8,196 bases of DNA from Bacteroidales bacterium UBA2800 (GTDB lineage Bacteria > Bacteroidota > Bacteroidia > Bacteroidales > Paludibacteraceae): contig DEHM01000022.1 of assembly GCA_002351925.1 (NCBI GenBank), positions 81,128-89,323 of the forward strand, given 5' to 3'. Under the pieces are notes generated by a model. It worked only from the letters and a program-made list of their open reading frames with translations, was not told where the DNA came from and did no database searches. The translations under genes were made by a program, and so were the position numbers. Positions 1 to 5,605 of the stretch are shown here, in pieces. The number at the start of each line of letters is the position of its first letter. Position 1 is the first letter of the stretch.

Positions 1-75
1 TTTTTTGAATTATACAAGTTTTTTTATAATATTGTTTGCAAATAGTCCATTTTATGCAAAGATTTTCTGCAAAGA

Positions 76-900
76 TTAGCAGCGCGAGGCGCGGAGTGAG
101 ATGTCAGGAGCGGATGCGCGGGGAATCCATTCGGAATAGATTTGTGCGGCGGTTTTGGAATCATTGCAGGTAACGGAATCATTGCAGGTAATGGAATGCA
201 GGTAATGGTAAATCGTTTCGGTGGTGTCGTTGGGCAGCAAGTTCAGACGGCAGGTAAGAGTATCGCCCAGAAAAGATTCGTTGAGCCAATGAACGCTTAA
301 ACAACGGATGGCGTATGCGTCCATGAACGCCTGTTCTGCGGATTGCATGGCGATAGAGACGTACGTGCGGTTGTTGACATGCCCGTTGAAATCAAGATTA
401 ATCGGGTTGACGCGGTGCTCAACTTGCTGAAGAAGCATGCCTTCAGTGTCAAACCGGCGTTTCTTATGGCTCTCGGAAGTTCTTTCGGGCACGATAGGAA
501 TCCTGTCAACGAAAGGAGTAAACGGCACAAGCCGGTGTGTGTCTATATCCAGATGTGACCAGCAGCCGTAGCCGTGTGCCACTTCGACGCCATCCGACCT
601 GCGGATACGGAACTCGGTGTACAGCCTTAGTGCGGTCAGTTCGCTATTCCAGATGGTCACTTCGATGTCGTCGGACCAGAGTGCGGTCTGCTGTTCGAAC
701 CACGCGTTAAACTCGGTAATGATCCAGATGCGGTTGATAGGAGCCACATCAAACGGCGCGAGGTGCAAACAAGCCATGAACCGCGTTGAACAATCCTGAA
801 AATAAAGCAGCACGGCACTCGGCGTCATGCGGTAGCGCGTGTCCATATCTGCCGCCGTGATCGAATAATGATGTACGTATTGGTTGTTAGGAGTAATCAT
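76..900 (-). CDS. Acyl-ACP thioesterase (double hotdog fold)
   Basis: Predicted cytoplasmic acyl-[acyl carrier protein] thioesterase of 274 aa, which would hydrolyse acyl-ACP to free fatty acid and ACP. The protein reads as two hotdog halves: residues ~1-135 with an N-terminal YSITAADMDTRYRMT segment, and ~150-260 carrying the active-site motif NGHVNN at 172-177 (N172 and H174 being the expected catalytic pair, preceded by LDF). Length and layout match the bacterial relatives of plant FatA/FatB enzymes. The start at 900 precedes the first hotdog strand directly; no Shine-Dalgarno is seen, as is usual in Bacteroidota. It lies 39 nt downstream of the acyl-CoA ligase and probably shares its transcript. 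Oddity: the C-terminal part contains a six-residue tandem duplication (TCNDSV/TCNDSK, about residues 238-249), and the tail after it is arginine- and serine-rich and probably non-essential. Chain-length specificity cannot be read from the sequence. Family assignment is confident; physiological role is inferred. Confidence 0.9.
   Translation of the reverse strand: MITPNNQYVHHYSITAADMDTRYRMTPSAVLLYFQDCSTRFMACLHLAPFDVAPINRIWIITEFNAWFEQQTALWSDDIEVTIWNSELTALRLYTEFRIRRSDGVEVAHGYGCWSHLDIDTHRLVPFTPFVDRIPIVPERTSESHKKRRFDTEGMLLQQVEHRVNPINLDFNGHVNNRTYVSIAMQSAEQAFMDAYAIRCLSVHWLNESFLGDTLTCRLNLLPNDTTETIYHYLHSITCNDSVTCNDSKTAAQIYSEWIPRASAPDISLRASRC
157..206. repeat. 18-bp tandem duplication in the thioesterase gene
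   Basis: Two adjacent 18-bp units (157-174 and 175-192, GGAATCATTGCAGGTAAC/T) differ only at the last base. A third, shortened unit (GGAATGCAGGTAAT, 193-206) lacks four bases. The two full units stay in frame with the minus-strand thioesterase and duplicate six residues near its C-terminus. Confidence 0.9.
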
Positions 901-939
901 ATCAGTGTTCGGAATCGCCCCATGAGAGGAGTTGCTATT

Positions 940-2622
940 TTATTGATAGAGATAGCGTTTGATTGAGCGCTTTGGCGTTTTCTCGAACTCCTTGAACATA
1001 AATTCAAAGTTAGCAATGCGGCTATAAGAGGGTAATTGCCGATTGACATCCTCCACTGCCTGCAAAACCGCTTCTTGAAGATTCATGCCTTCCTCTCGCA
1101 TCTGTTCCACATGTTCGTCGGTCAGATAGATGAGTGCGTGGAGTTTGTTGTCGCGGCTCACCACCAGTGCTTCGTCTATCGCAGGTTGGGCATTCAGCAG
1201 AGACTCTATCTCCTCGGGATAGATATTCTGACCGGAAGGTCCGAGAATCATCGTTTTGCATCGCCCGCGCAGGAAAACATTGCCCTGCGCATCGATACAC
1301 CCAAGGTCGCCCGTGTGCATCCATCCGTCTTCCGTGAACGCCGCCTTGGTCGCTTCGGGGTTCTTATAATACCCGACCATGCAGTTGTCGCCGCGCAGTT
1401 GAATCTCGCCTACGATTTCGCTCTGCATAGCCTTTCCGGCTCCGGAGCCTCTCCGGTCGGGCGAGTCGATACGCAGCTCCATTCTGTCCACCAGCCGTCC
1501 GCAACTATGCGCCTTGAACTGCTGCCACGGCACATAGCACACCAGCGGTCCGCACTCGGTCATGCCGTAGCCGGTCAAGTAGGGGAAATGGATGTCCATG
1601 AGGCATTTCTCTACTTCGGGATTAATTGCCGCACCTCCAGAGATAAGGACGCGTATGTTGCCACCCAATGCGTCCATCAGTCCTTTGCGGATACGCTTTT
1701 TTATGAGCGTTCCGATGCCCGGGATATGCCATAGCACACGTACCAGCGGCTTGCGTACAACAGGGCTTATCTGTTTCTGATAGATTTTCTCCAACACCAT
1801 CGGCACAACCATGATAATAATCGGCTTGCACTCGCGCAGCGCCTGCATCAGCACCGGCGTGGTGAGGCGTGTGATGAACCAGACATGCGAACCGCCTGCC
1901 ATCTGGTAGATGAGCTCGATCATCATTCCGAACATGTGCGCCAGTGGCAACAGCGACACGAGATTGATACCCGGATGGCACTCCATGTTCTCCATCGAGT
2001 ACTGCACGTTGGATGAGAGCGAACGGTAGGTGAGCATGACACCCTTGGGATTGCTGGTTGTGCCGGAGGTGTAGTTGATAAGCGCAAGGTCATCGAGATT
2101 GTCTTCGCGGTAGTGTACATGTTCGGGCTTAAAGCCCTGCGGGTAGATGGCTTGGAACGTGTCGTCTAGCATCTCGTACGCCTCGCGGAACTTGGGCTGC
2201 GCAGCATAGACCAGATGGAAGTCCGCCGTGGAGATGACGGCTTTGAGTGCGGGCATGTGGCTGATATTGATTTTCTTCTCCACCATCGGTCCGACGAACA
2301 GCACCTGCGCATCGGAGTGATTGACCAGTTTCTCAATGTCCGCGCCTGTGAAGTCCGCCAGCACGCTCACCGCCACGGCATTATACGAGAGGATACTTAG
2401 GAAACCGACCGCCCAGTTGGACGAGTTGACACCGCACACAGCAATCTTGTCGCCTGCATGGAGACCGAGCTGCTCATAATAGAGATGCAGGCGCGCCATC
2501 TGCGTGGCGACGTCGCCGTAGGTGTAGGTGCGGTCTGTGCCGTAGTCCGTCAGTGCAGGGCTGTCCCAACCCTCACGGAAAGAATGGTTGATGTACGAAA
2601 ATAGGTGTTTAAGTGTTGCCAT
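940..2622 (-). CDS. Long-chain fatty acid-CoA ligase / AMP-binding enzyme
   Basis: Adenylate-forming enzyme of 560 aa, predicted to activate a fatty acid with ATP to an acyl-adenylate and transfer it to CoA (FadD-like). All core motifs are visible: the phosphate-binding loop YTSGTTSNPKG at about 184-194, the TGYGMTECG motif at 349-357, the hinge-region signature GWMHTGDLG at 434-441 followed by a GRCKTMI segment (~453-459) and GQNIYPEEIE at 464-473, and a C-terminal KTPKRSIKRYLYQ tail containing the likely catalytic lysine (probably K555). Length is normal for the family. The start ATG at 2622 is followed at once by an N-terminal helix typical of these ligases. The gene follows the AraC regulator on the same strand with 111 nt between them, where a good promoter is present, and is followed after 39 nt by the thioesterase. 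Acyl-ACP synthetase activity or a non-fatty carboxylate substrate cannot be excluded from sequence. Confidence 0.92.
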   Translation of the reverse strand: MATLKHLFSYINHSFREGWDSPALTDYGTDRTYTYGDVATQMARLHLYYEQLGLHAGDKIAVCGVNSSNWAVGFLSILSYNAVAVSVLADFTGADIEKLVNHSDAQVLFVGPMVEKKINISHMPALKAVISTADFHLVYAAQPKFREAYEMLDDTFQAIYPQGFKPEHVHYREDNLDDLALINYTSGTTSNPKGVMLTYRSLSSNVQYSMENMECHPGINLVSLLPLAHMFGMMIELIYQMAGGSHVWFITRLTTPVLMQALRECKPIIIMVVPMVLEKIYQKQISPVVRKPLVRVLWHIPGIGTLIKKRIRKGLMDALGGNIRVLISGGAAINPEVEKCLMDIHFPYLTGYGMTECGPLVCYVPWQQFKAHSCGRLVDRMELRIDSPDRRGSGAGKAMQSEIVGEIQLRGDNCMVGYYKNPEATKAAFTEDGWMHTGDLGCIDAQGNVFLRGRCKTMILGPSGQNIYPEEIESLLNAQPAIDEALVVSRDNKLHALIYLTDEHVEQMREEGMNLQEAVLQAVEDVNRQLPSYSRIANFEFMFKEFEKTPKRSIKRYLYQ

Positions 2623-2627
2623 AGACT

Positions 2628-2679
2628 AATAGATTTAGTTGTCCGAAATCAAATCGGATGCAAAGGTACTAAATCTATT
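2628..2679. repeat. 12-bp perfect inverted repeat around the ligase promoter
   Basis: AATAGATTTAGT at 2628-2639 is the exact reverse complement of ACTAAATCTATT at 2668-2679, with 28 bp between the arms. One arm lies just upstream of the ligase start codon; the other touches the -7 box and the promoter spacer. A shorter inverted repeat, TCCGA-N7-TCGGA (2642-2658), sits inside at the expected transcription start. Because one arm lies upstream of the start site, a DNA operator is more likely than an mRNA hairpin for the 12-bp repeat. Confidence 0.6.
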
Positions 2680-2692
2680 TAATTTATCCAAA
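2661..2692 (-). promoter_or_regulatory. Bacteroidota-type promoter of the ligase-thioesterase operon
   Basis: On the minus strand, a -33 TTTG (2692-2689) is separated by 20 nt from a perfect -7 box TACCTTTG (2668-2661). This matches the TTTG/TAnnTTTG consensus of the Bacteroidota primary sigma factor. Transcription would start a few bases downstream, about 30 nt before the ligase ATG. Confidence 0.8.
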
Positions 2693-2733
2693 TCAAACCA
2701 AGACGAAGAAAATGTTTATTGCGATTTGGACAA

Positions 2734-3582
2734 CTATTTGTTTGCGCGGAACTGAGCCGGAGAAACACCTGCCTGCTTGCGGAAGAACTTGCAAAAAGCA
2801 GCCTCCGTAGCGAAACGCAAATGGTATGCTATTTGCTTCACATTCAGGTCGGTAGAGAGCAAAAGCCGTTTGCTTTCTTTGCACAAGATATCTTGTATCA
2901 TGGCTTGTGGCGACTTGCCAATACATATGCGGCAGACTTGGTTCAGATAGGCGGAAGAAATCTGTAATTGCACGGCGTACCAGCTCACTTGCCGCTGTGT
3001 ACCACCGTTTTCATCCAGCAGTTTCAGAAAGGCCACGTACAGTTGATTCATCCGGGACGAGACGATGGTACGAGAATCCCCGGAAGGACGCATTACCTCG
3101 TCCACCCACGAAAGCAGTTCGTAGATGATGGATTGCCCTTGCAGGAACGCCACACGGCGGCGGTAGCGGCCTGTCTCGTCCGCATATAAATGCACGAGTT
3201 GGCGGTATGAATCAATCAACTTGACCTGCCGCGGCGACAGGTGTATCATCGGATGGCGGAGCACGAAATGCAGTTTGTCTATCCAGTCGGTCTCCTTGCG
3301 CAGACAGGCATAGAGGATGTCCTCTGTCTTCTTGCCGTCCAAGGCAAAGACCGTGCATCGGAAATCGCGTGACTGATTGAGGATGTCCGGCAGACGGTTG
3401 GCAGGGCTGAACAGCAGGTCGTCGCGACGCATGGTATAGGTGTTGTCGGCATACTTAAACTGAATCTGTCCGCGTCTGCATTGCCACATGTACGCCCGTC
3501 CGTGTGCCGCGCCCTGCTCCGAAAGCAAGTCCCGCAGGTCCTCCGTGACCACTATGTCTTTGAACCGTTTAGTCTCCGTCAT
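2734..3582 (-). CDS. AraC-family transcriptional regulator
   Basis: Transcription factor of 282 aa when started at ATG 3582 (MTETKRF). The C-terminal ~80 residues (about 200-280) form an AraC-type double helix-turn-helix: a first helix pair around LQISSAYLNQVCR, the linker with IGKSPQAMIQ, and a second pair VKQIAYHLRFATEAAFCKFFRKQAGVSP, with the usual FxxFFRKxxGxSPxxFR ending. The N-terminal ~190 residues look like a cupin-type sensor arm (GQIQFKYADNTYTMRRDDLLF) but no ligand can be deduced. The open frame extends to 3672, but a perfect promoter lies inside that extension (3600-3631) and the extra 30 residues look like translated promoter DNA, so the internal start is preferred. It sits directly upstream of the ligase gene, so regulation of the fatty-acid operon is plausible. 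A palindrome over its own -7 region suggests autoregulation. The target is inferred. Confidence 0.88.
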   Translation of the reverse strand: MTETKRFKDIVVTEDLRDLLSEQGAAHGRAYMWQCRRGQIQFKYADNTYTMRRDDLLFSPANRLPDILNQSRDFRCTVFALDGKKTEDILYACLRKETDWIDKLHFVLRHPMIHLSPRQVKLIDSYRQLVHLYADETGRYRRRVAFLQGQSIIYELLSWVDEVMRPSGDSRTIVSSRMNQLYVAFLKLLDENGGTQRQVSWYAVQLQISSAYLNQVCRICIGKSPQAMIQDILCKESKRLLLSTDLNVKQIAYHLRFATEAAFCKFFRKQAGVSPAQFRANK

Positions 3583-3583
3583 A

Positions 3584-3602
3584 TTGCACGTTTTGCGTGC
3601 AA
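3584..3602. promoter_or_regulatory. Palindrome over the araC-type gene's -7 box and start site
   Basis: TTGCACG (3584-3590) and CGTGCAA (3596-3602) form a perfect 7-bp inverted repeat with a 5-bp spacer. It overlaps the edge of the -7 box and the expected transcription start and ends just before the start codon. It could be an operator or a short 5'-mRNA hairpin; the sequence does not decide. Confidence 0.5.
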
Positions 3603-3631
3603 AGGTACTGCTTTTTTTCGGAATATGCAAA
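3600..3631 (-). promoter_or_regulatory. Promoter of the AraC regulator gene
   Basis: Minus-strand -33 TTTG (3631-3628), a 20-nt spacer and a perfect -7 box TACCTTTG (3607-3600). The predicted start site is about 10 nt upstream of the ATG at 3582, which fixes the gene start. The -33 element is contained in the palindrome at 3626-3641. Confidence 0.8.
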
Positions 3632-3641
3632 TTTATTTGCA
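3626..3641. repeat. 16-bp palindrome TGCAAATTTATTTGCA, copy 1
   Basis: Inverted repeat TGCAAAT-TT-ATTTGCA that contains the -33 element of the regulator's promoter. An identical 16-mer is found at 4584-4599 in the divergent promoter, in the same position relative to that promoter's -33 box. Confidence 0.85.
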
Positions 3642-3870
3642 GTTTGACGTGAGAAACAGAACAAAATGCCATTCAAGGTACTATAATTTTTCGAGATATG
3701 CAACAAATAGCATATTCTTTTCTTTCAATATGGTGATATTGTATTTTTTTTACAACCGAACGATTCTTTTTCTTTCCCCCAATAAGGAGTTCGGTAAACC
3801 TCACGTCTTGCGGTCGTCTCTTCGTTCCGACATTTTTTTTAAGACGGACAGATAGAAGGCAGGCAGCGCG

Positions 3871-3965
3871 GGTGAGTAGGTAGCCGGTGGCGCGTAGCGA
3901 CACAAACAAAGAGCCCTCGGGGATAAATCCTCGGTGTCTCCGAAAGTGGCGGCTACCTCCTCTCC
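3871..3965. other. Potential long-range hairpin, candidate structured RNA
   Basis: Segment 3871-3886 pairs with 3950-3965 at 14 of 16 positions, including a perfect core GGTAGCCG (3879-3886) with CGGCTACC (3950-3957). Inside, GACAC (3899-3903) pairs with GTGTC (3934-3938). Next to it, CCGATG/CATCGG (3967-3972/3988-3993) and GGCGGC-TCT-GCCGCC (4008-4022) form further stems. I recognise no known RNA family, and no promoter of the standard type was found directly in front on either strand. High GC makes some pairing expected by chance. Confidence 0.3.
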
Positions 3966-4179
3966 CCCGATGCAATTTCCGCAGTCCCATCGGCGATGCT
4001 GTGTGTGGGCGGCTCTGCCGCCTCTCCGCGCCACGCGCCCGTGAGCGCGCACACCGCACGCCCCACACCGTCCGCCACCGCAGACACCGCGCGCGCCTCT
4101 GAAGCAGGCTTGACTACTCCCGAACTCCGTCTATACCGCCCGACTACATAAAATCTATGGGCTCTCTCTCAATAAGGTG

Positions 4180-4280
4180 TTCGCTCTGCTCACGGTCTTT
4201 GTTTGTTGATTTTTCTTTCCCCCATAATAAGGTGCTCGTTTCTCTCGCGGCTTGTTTGGTTCGCTCCGCTCACGGTCTTT
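4180..4280 (+). repeat. 21-bp direct repeat, 80-bp period
   Basis: Positions 4180-4200 and 4260-4280 are identical except for one base (core TTCGCTCYGCTCACGGTCTTT), both followed by a T/G-rich stretch. The first copy begins within one of the AATAAGG repeats and the second follows another after about 23 bp. Confidence 0.8.
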
Positions 4281-4583
4281 TGTTTTGAATAAAAAGAGAA
4301 ACAAATCCTGTATGACCGCCTGAGCAGAGGATACATAAACAAACACAGCGTATTGCATACACCGTGTTCCCCATATATGCGCACATTCTTCGTGCGTCCC
4401 TTATTACCCATTTGCGTGCCCGAGCCTGCGTAGGGTAGTCTTTCCGCCCCTGTGCCATTCTCCTGTGCGGCGGCTCCGAGCCCGTCTGCCTCTTTTCGGG
4501 AACTGCTATTTGCTACGGAATCGAATCGCTCACCCTTTTCGGTGCGGCTTTGGGACCTTTTTTCTGTTTAATTGGCGCAAAAG

Positions 4584-4599
4584 TGCAAATTTATTTGCA
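4584..4599. repeat. 16-bp palindrome TGCAAATTTATTTGCA, copy 2
   Basis: Exact copy of the palindrome at 3626-3641. It contains the -33 TTTG (4594-4597) of the plus-strand promoter in its promoter-proximal half, just as copy 1 does for the minus-strand promoter. Confidence 0.85.
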
Positions 4600-4625
4600 T
4601 ATGTGCAAAAATTGTTGTACCTTTG
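4594..4625 (+). promoter_or_regulatory. Promoter of the esterase-HlyIII-HMA-Dcu gene run
   Basis: TTTG at 4594-4597, a 20-nt spacer and TACCTTTG at 4618-4625: the same geometry and the same -7 octamer as the two minus-strand promoters. It is the only strong promoter seen upstream of the plus-strand genes. It would create a leader of roughly 215 nt before the esterase ATG at 4847. Confidence 0.8.
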
Positions 4626-4658
4626 CGCCGTAAATAAAAATGAACTTTGACAAGGACT

Positions 4659-4684
4659 CGCACTATGTGCGCGCGTTATTTTTT
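4659..4684 (+). terminator. Terminator-like hairpin 1 in the esterase leader
   Basis: CGCAC (4659-4663) and GTGCG (4667-4671) form a perfect 5-bp stem with a 3-nt loop, followed after 7 nt by six T (4679-4684). The stem is short and the spacing to the T-run is longer than in a standard intrinsic terminator. It may be an attenuator element or only a vestige of the repeat described for this leader. Confidence 0.3.
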
Positions 4685-4797
4685 ATTACTAAGGAGGTAG
4701 GTCCCATAGCCTTCCCAAGGGCAATAAGGAGTTCTTATCTCGCTGCGCTCGAACGATTATTTCTATGTCCTTGCAGCGGTGAGGGCTGCTGCGGACT

Positions 4798-4834
4798 CGC
4801 GCGTACGTGTGTACGCGCGTTCTCTATTTTTTTT
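4798..4834 (+). terminator. Terminator-like hairpin 2 in the esterase leader
   Basis: CGCGCGTAC (4798-4806) and GTACGCGCG (4811-4819) form a perfect 9-bp GC-rich stem with a GTGT loop. After 7 nt comes a run of eight T (4827-4834), ending 12 nt before the esterase start codon. It resembles an intrinsic terminator with an extended spacer. If functional, it would limit readthrough into the operon. Confidence 0.45.
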
Positions 4835-4846
4835 ATTCTTAGACGG

Positions 4847-5584
4847 ATGAACAGAGCAATCTTATACGCATGTTTTCTATGGGCGGTGTGCGTGCTGACG
4901 GCCTGTGGGCCGAAGGCTGCTACGCCTGAGTTGGGAACCACCGTGCGCGACACAATCAACGGCGTGCCGTGCGTGGTCTATCTGCCCGGCCATTATACCG
5001 AGCGCACCGATGTCTTCCCCGTCCTCTACCTGCAGCACGGCATGTGGGGCAATGAGAACGACTGGACAGAGCAGGGTAGGCTGTTGCCTATCATGGACTC
5101 ACTGCTCCACGCAGGACAAGTGCGCGAGATGGTGGTCATCATGCCCGACAACTGCCCGAGTCGACCGACCTACGAAGAAGAGAAGGACAACGCGACCAAC
5201 GGCGAGTGGGAAGCGCAGTTTGCCGCTTTCATGGCTGAGGCGGAGAGCCGCTATCCTATCTCCAACGAGCCGTCCCGCCGCGCTATAGCCGGTCTCTCTA
5301 TGGGCGGCTACCACACCATGCGCGTGAGTCATGTGCTCGCCGGTCAGTTTGCCTACGTAGGTATGTTCTCCGCAGCTACCTTTGTGCATAACGCGCCGGA
5401 GGACTACCGTCTTTTCTGGGTGGGTATTGGCAAGGACGATTTCCTCTACGACTCCCTCCGCGACTACCGCCGCTGGCTCGAAGCTAACCACGTGGAGTAC
5501 ACCTACTACGAGAGCGAAGGCGGGCATACATGGCCTAACTGGCAGGACTATATCATCCGGTTTCTGCCCAAACTGTTTCTGTAG
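4847..5584 (+). CDS. Secreted lipoprotein esterase (alpha/beta-hydrolase, esterase D/feruloyl esterase-like)
   Basis: Lipoprotein of 245 aa with a signal peptide and lipobox LTAC (C20 the lipidated residue), so probably anchored on the periplasmic or outer face. The rest is an alpha/beta-hydrolase of the putative esterase family (PF00756 type): LYLQHGMWGNENDW at ~60-73 (oxyanion region), the nucleophile elbow GLSMGG at 149-154 with S151, an acidic candidate in KDD (~196-198), and the histidine in GGHTWPNW (H227). The substrate is unknown; relatives cleave acyl or feruloyl esters on carbohydrates. The open frame extends upstream to 4640, but those 69 residues precede the signal peptide and cover a hairpin-rich leader, so ATG 4847 is chosen. 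It is the first gene of a closely spaced run; the HlyIII gene starts 21 nt after its stop. Confident as esterase-fold lipoprotein, not on substrate. Confidence 0.88.
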   Translation: MNRAILYACFLWAVCVLTACGPKAATPELGTTVRDTINGVPCVVYLPGHYTERTDVFPVLYLQHGMWGNENDWTEQGRLLPIMDSLLHAGQVREMVVIMPDNCPSRPTYEEEKDNATNGEWEAQFAAFMAEAESRYPISNEPSRRAIAGLSMGGYHTMRVSHVLAGQFAYVGMFSAATFVHNAPEDYRLFWVGIGKDDFLYDSLRDYRRWLEANHVEYTYYESEGGHTWPNWQDYIIRFLPKLFL

Positions 5585-5605
5585 TAGCACGGTCTCTTGG
5601 CGCGC

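Larger units (their letters stand above)
3673..4583. other. Gene-free intergenic region with repeats and potential hairpins
   Basis: About 0.9 kb between the divergent promoters without a convincing protein gene. The open frames here (for example 3673-4068 on the minus strand) have low-complexity arginine-rich translations with no recognisable domain. The left part (to ~3850) is AT-rich, 3860-4110 is strongly GC-rich, and 4110-4580 is mixed. Contents: three of four copies of an AATAAGG repeat, a 21-bp direct repeat, a nested hairpin at 3804-3846 (CGTCTT/AAGACG outside GTCG/CGAC), and GC-rich hairpins listed separately. No tRNA, rRNA or CRISPR structure was seen. Confidence 0.6.
3781..4734 (+). 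repeat. Four dispersed copies of AATAAGG(A/T)G(T/C)TC
   Basis: Copies lie at 3781-3792 (AATAAGGAGTTC), 4171-4182 (AATAAGGTGTTC), 4226-4237 (AATAAGGTGCTC) and 4723-4734 (AATAAGGAGTTC), all in the same orientation. Copies 1 and 3 share a preceding TTTTCTTTCCCCC tract. Copies 1 and 4 are both followed further downstream by a CGTTC...ATTTTTTTT...AGACGGA segment (near 3824-3849 and 4817-4848). The similarity beyond the core suggests a degenerate intergenic repeat family rather than chance. Confidence 0.55.

Noticed and set aside
1..75. TTTGCA-type motifs at the left edge as a promoter or terminator
   Set aside because: CTTTGCA occurs twice and ATTTGCA once on the minus strand, but no correctly spaced -33/-7 pair and no hairpin with T-run is visible; any target gene would lie outside the window.
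1036..1734. 232-aa open frame on the plus strand
   Set aside because: Lies entirely antisense to the well-supported acyl-CoA ligase and shows no family motifs of its own.
3583..3672. 30-residue N-terminal extension of the AraC regulator (ATG at 3672)
   Set aside because: A perfect -33/-7 promoter (3600-3631) and two palindromes lie inside it, so the transcript would start after this ATG; the extension shows no domain and reads like translated promoter DNA.
3673..4068. 131-aa open frame on the minus strand in the intergenic region
   Set aside because: Translation is arginine-rich low-complexity sequence through a GC-rich hairpin block and an AT-rich tract, with no recognisable domain; GC-rich DNA readily gives such open frames.
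4290..4560. Possible tRNA or small RNA gene in the right half of the intergenic region
   Set aside because: No cloverleaf arms, no T-loop sequence and no promoter in front; only weak short inverted repeats.
3781..4734. AATAAGG repeats as a CRISPR array
   Set aside because: Units are only 12 bp, diverge, and are spaced at 390, 55 and 497 bp; no regular spacers and no cas genes.
4640..4846. 69-residue N-terminal extension of the esterase (ATG at 4640)
   Set aside because: It would bury the signal peptide and lipobox, which begin cleanly at ATG 4847, and the region is filled with hairpins, T-runs and an intergenic repeat.
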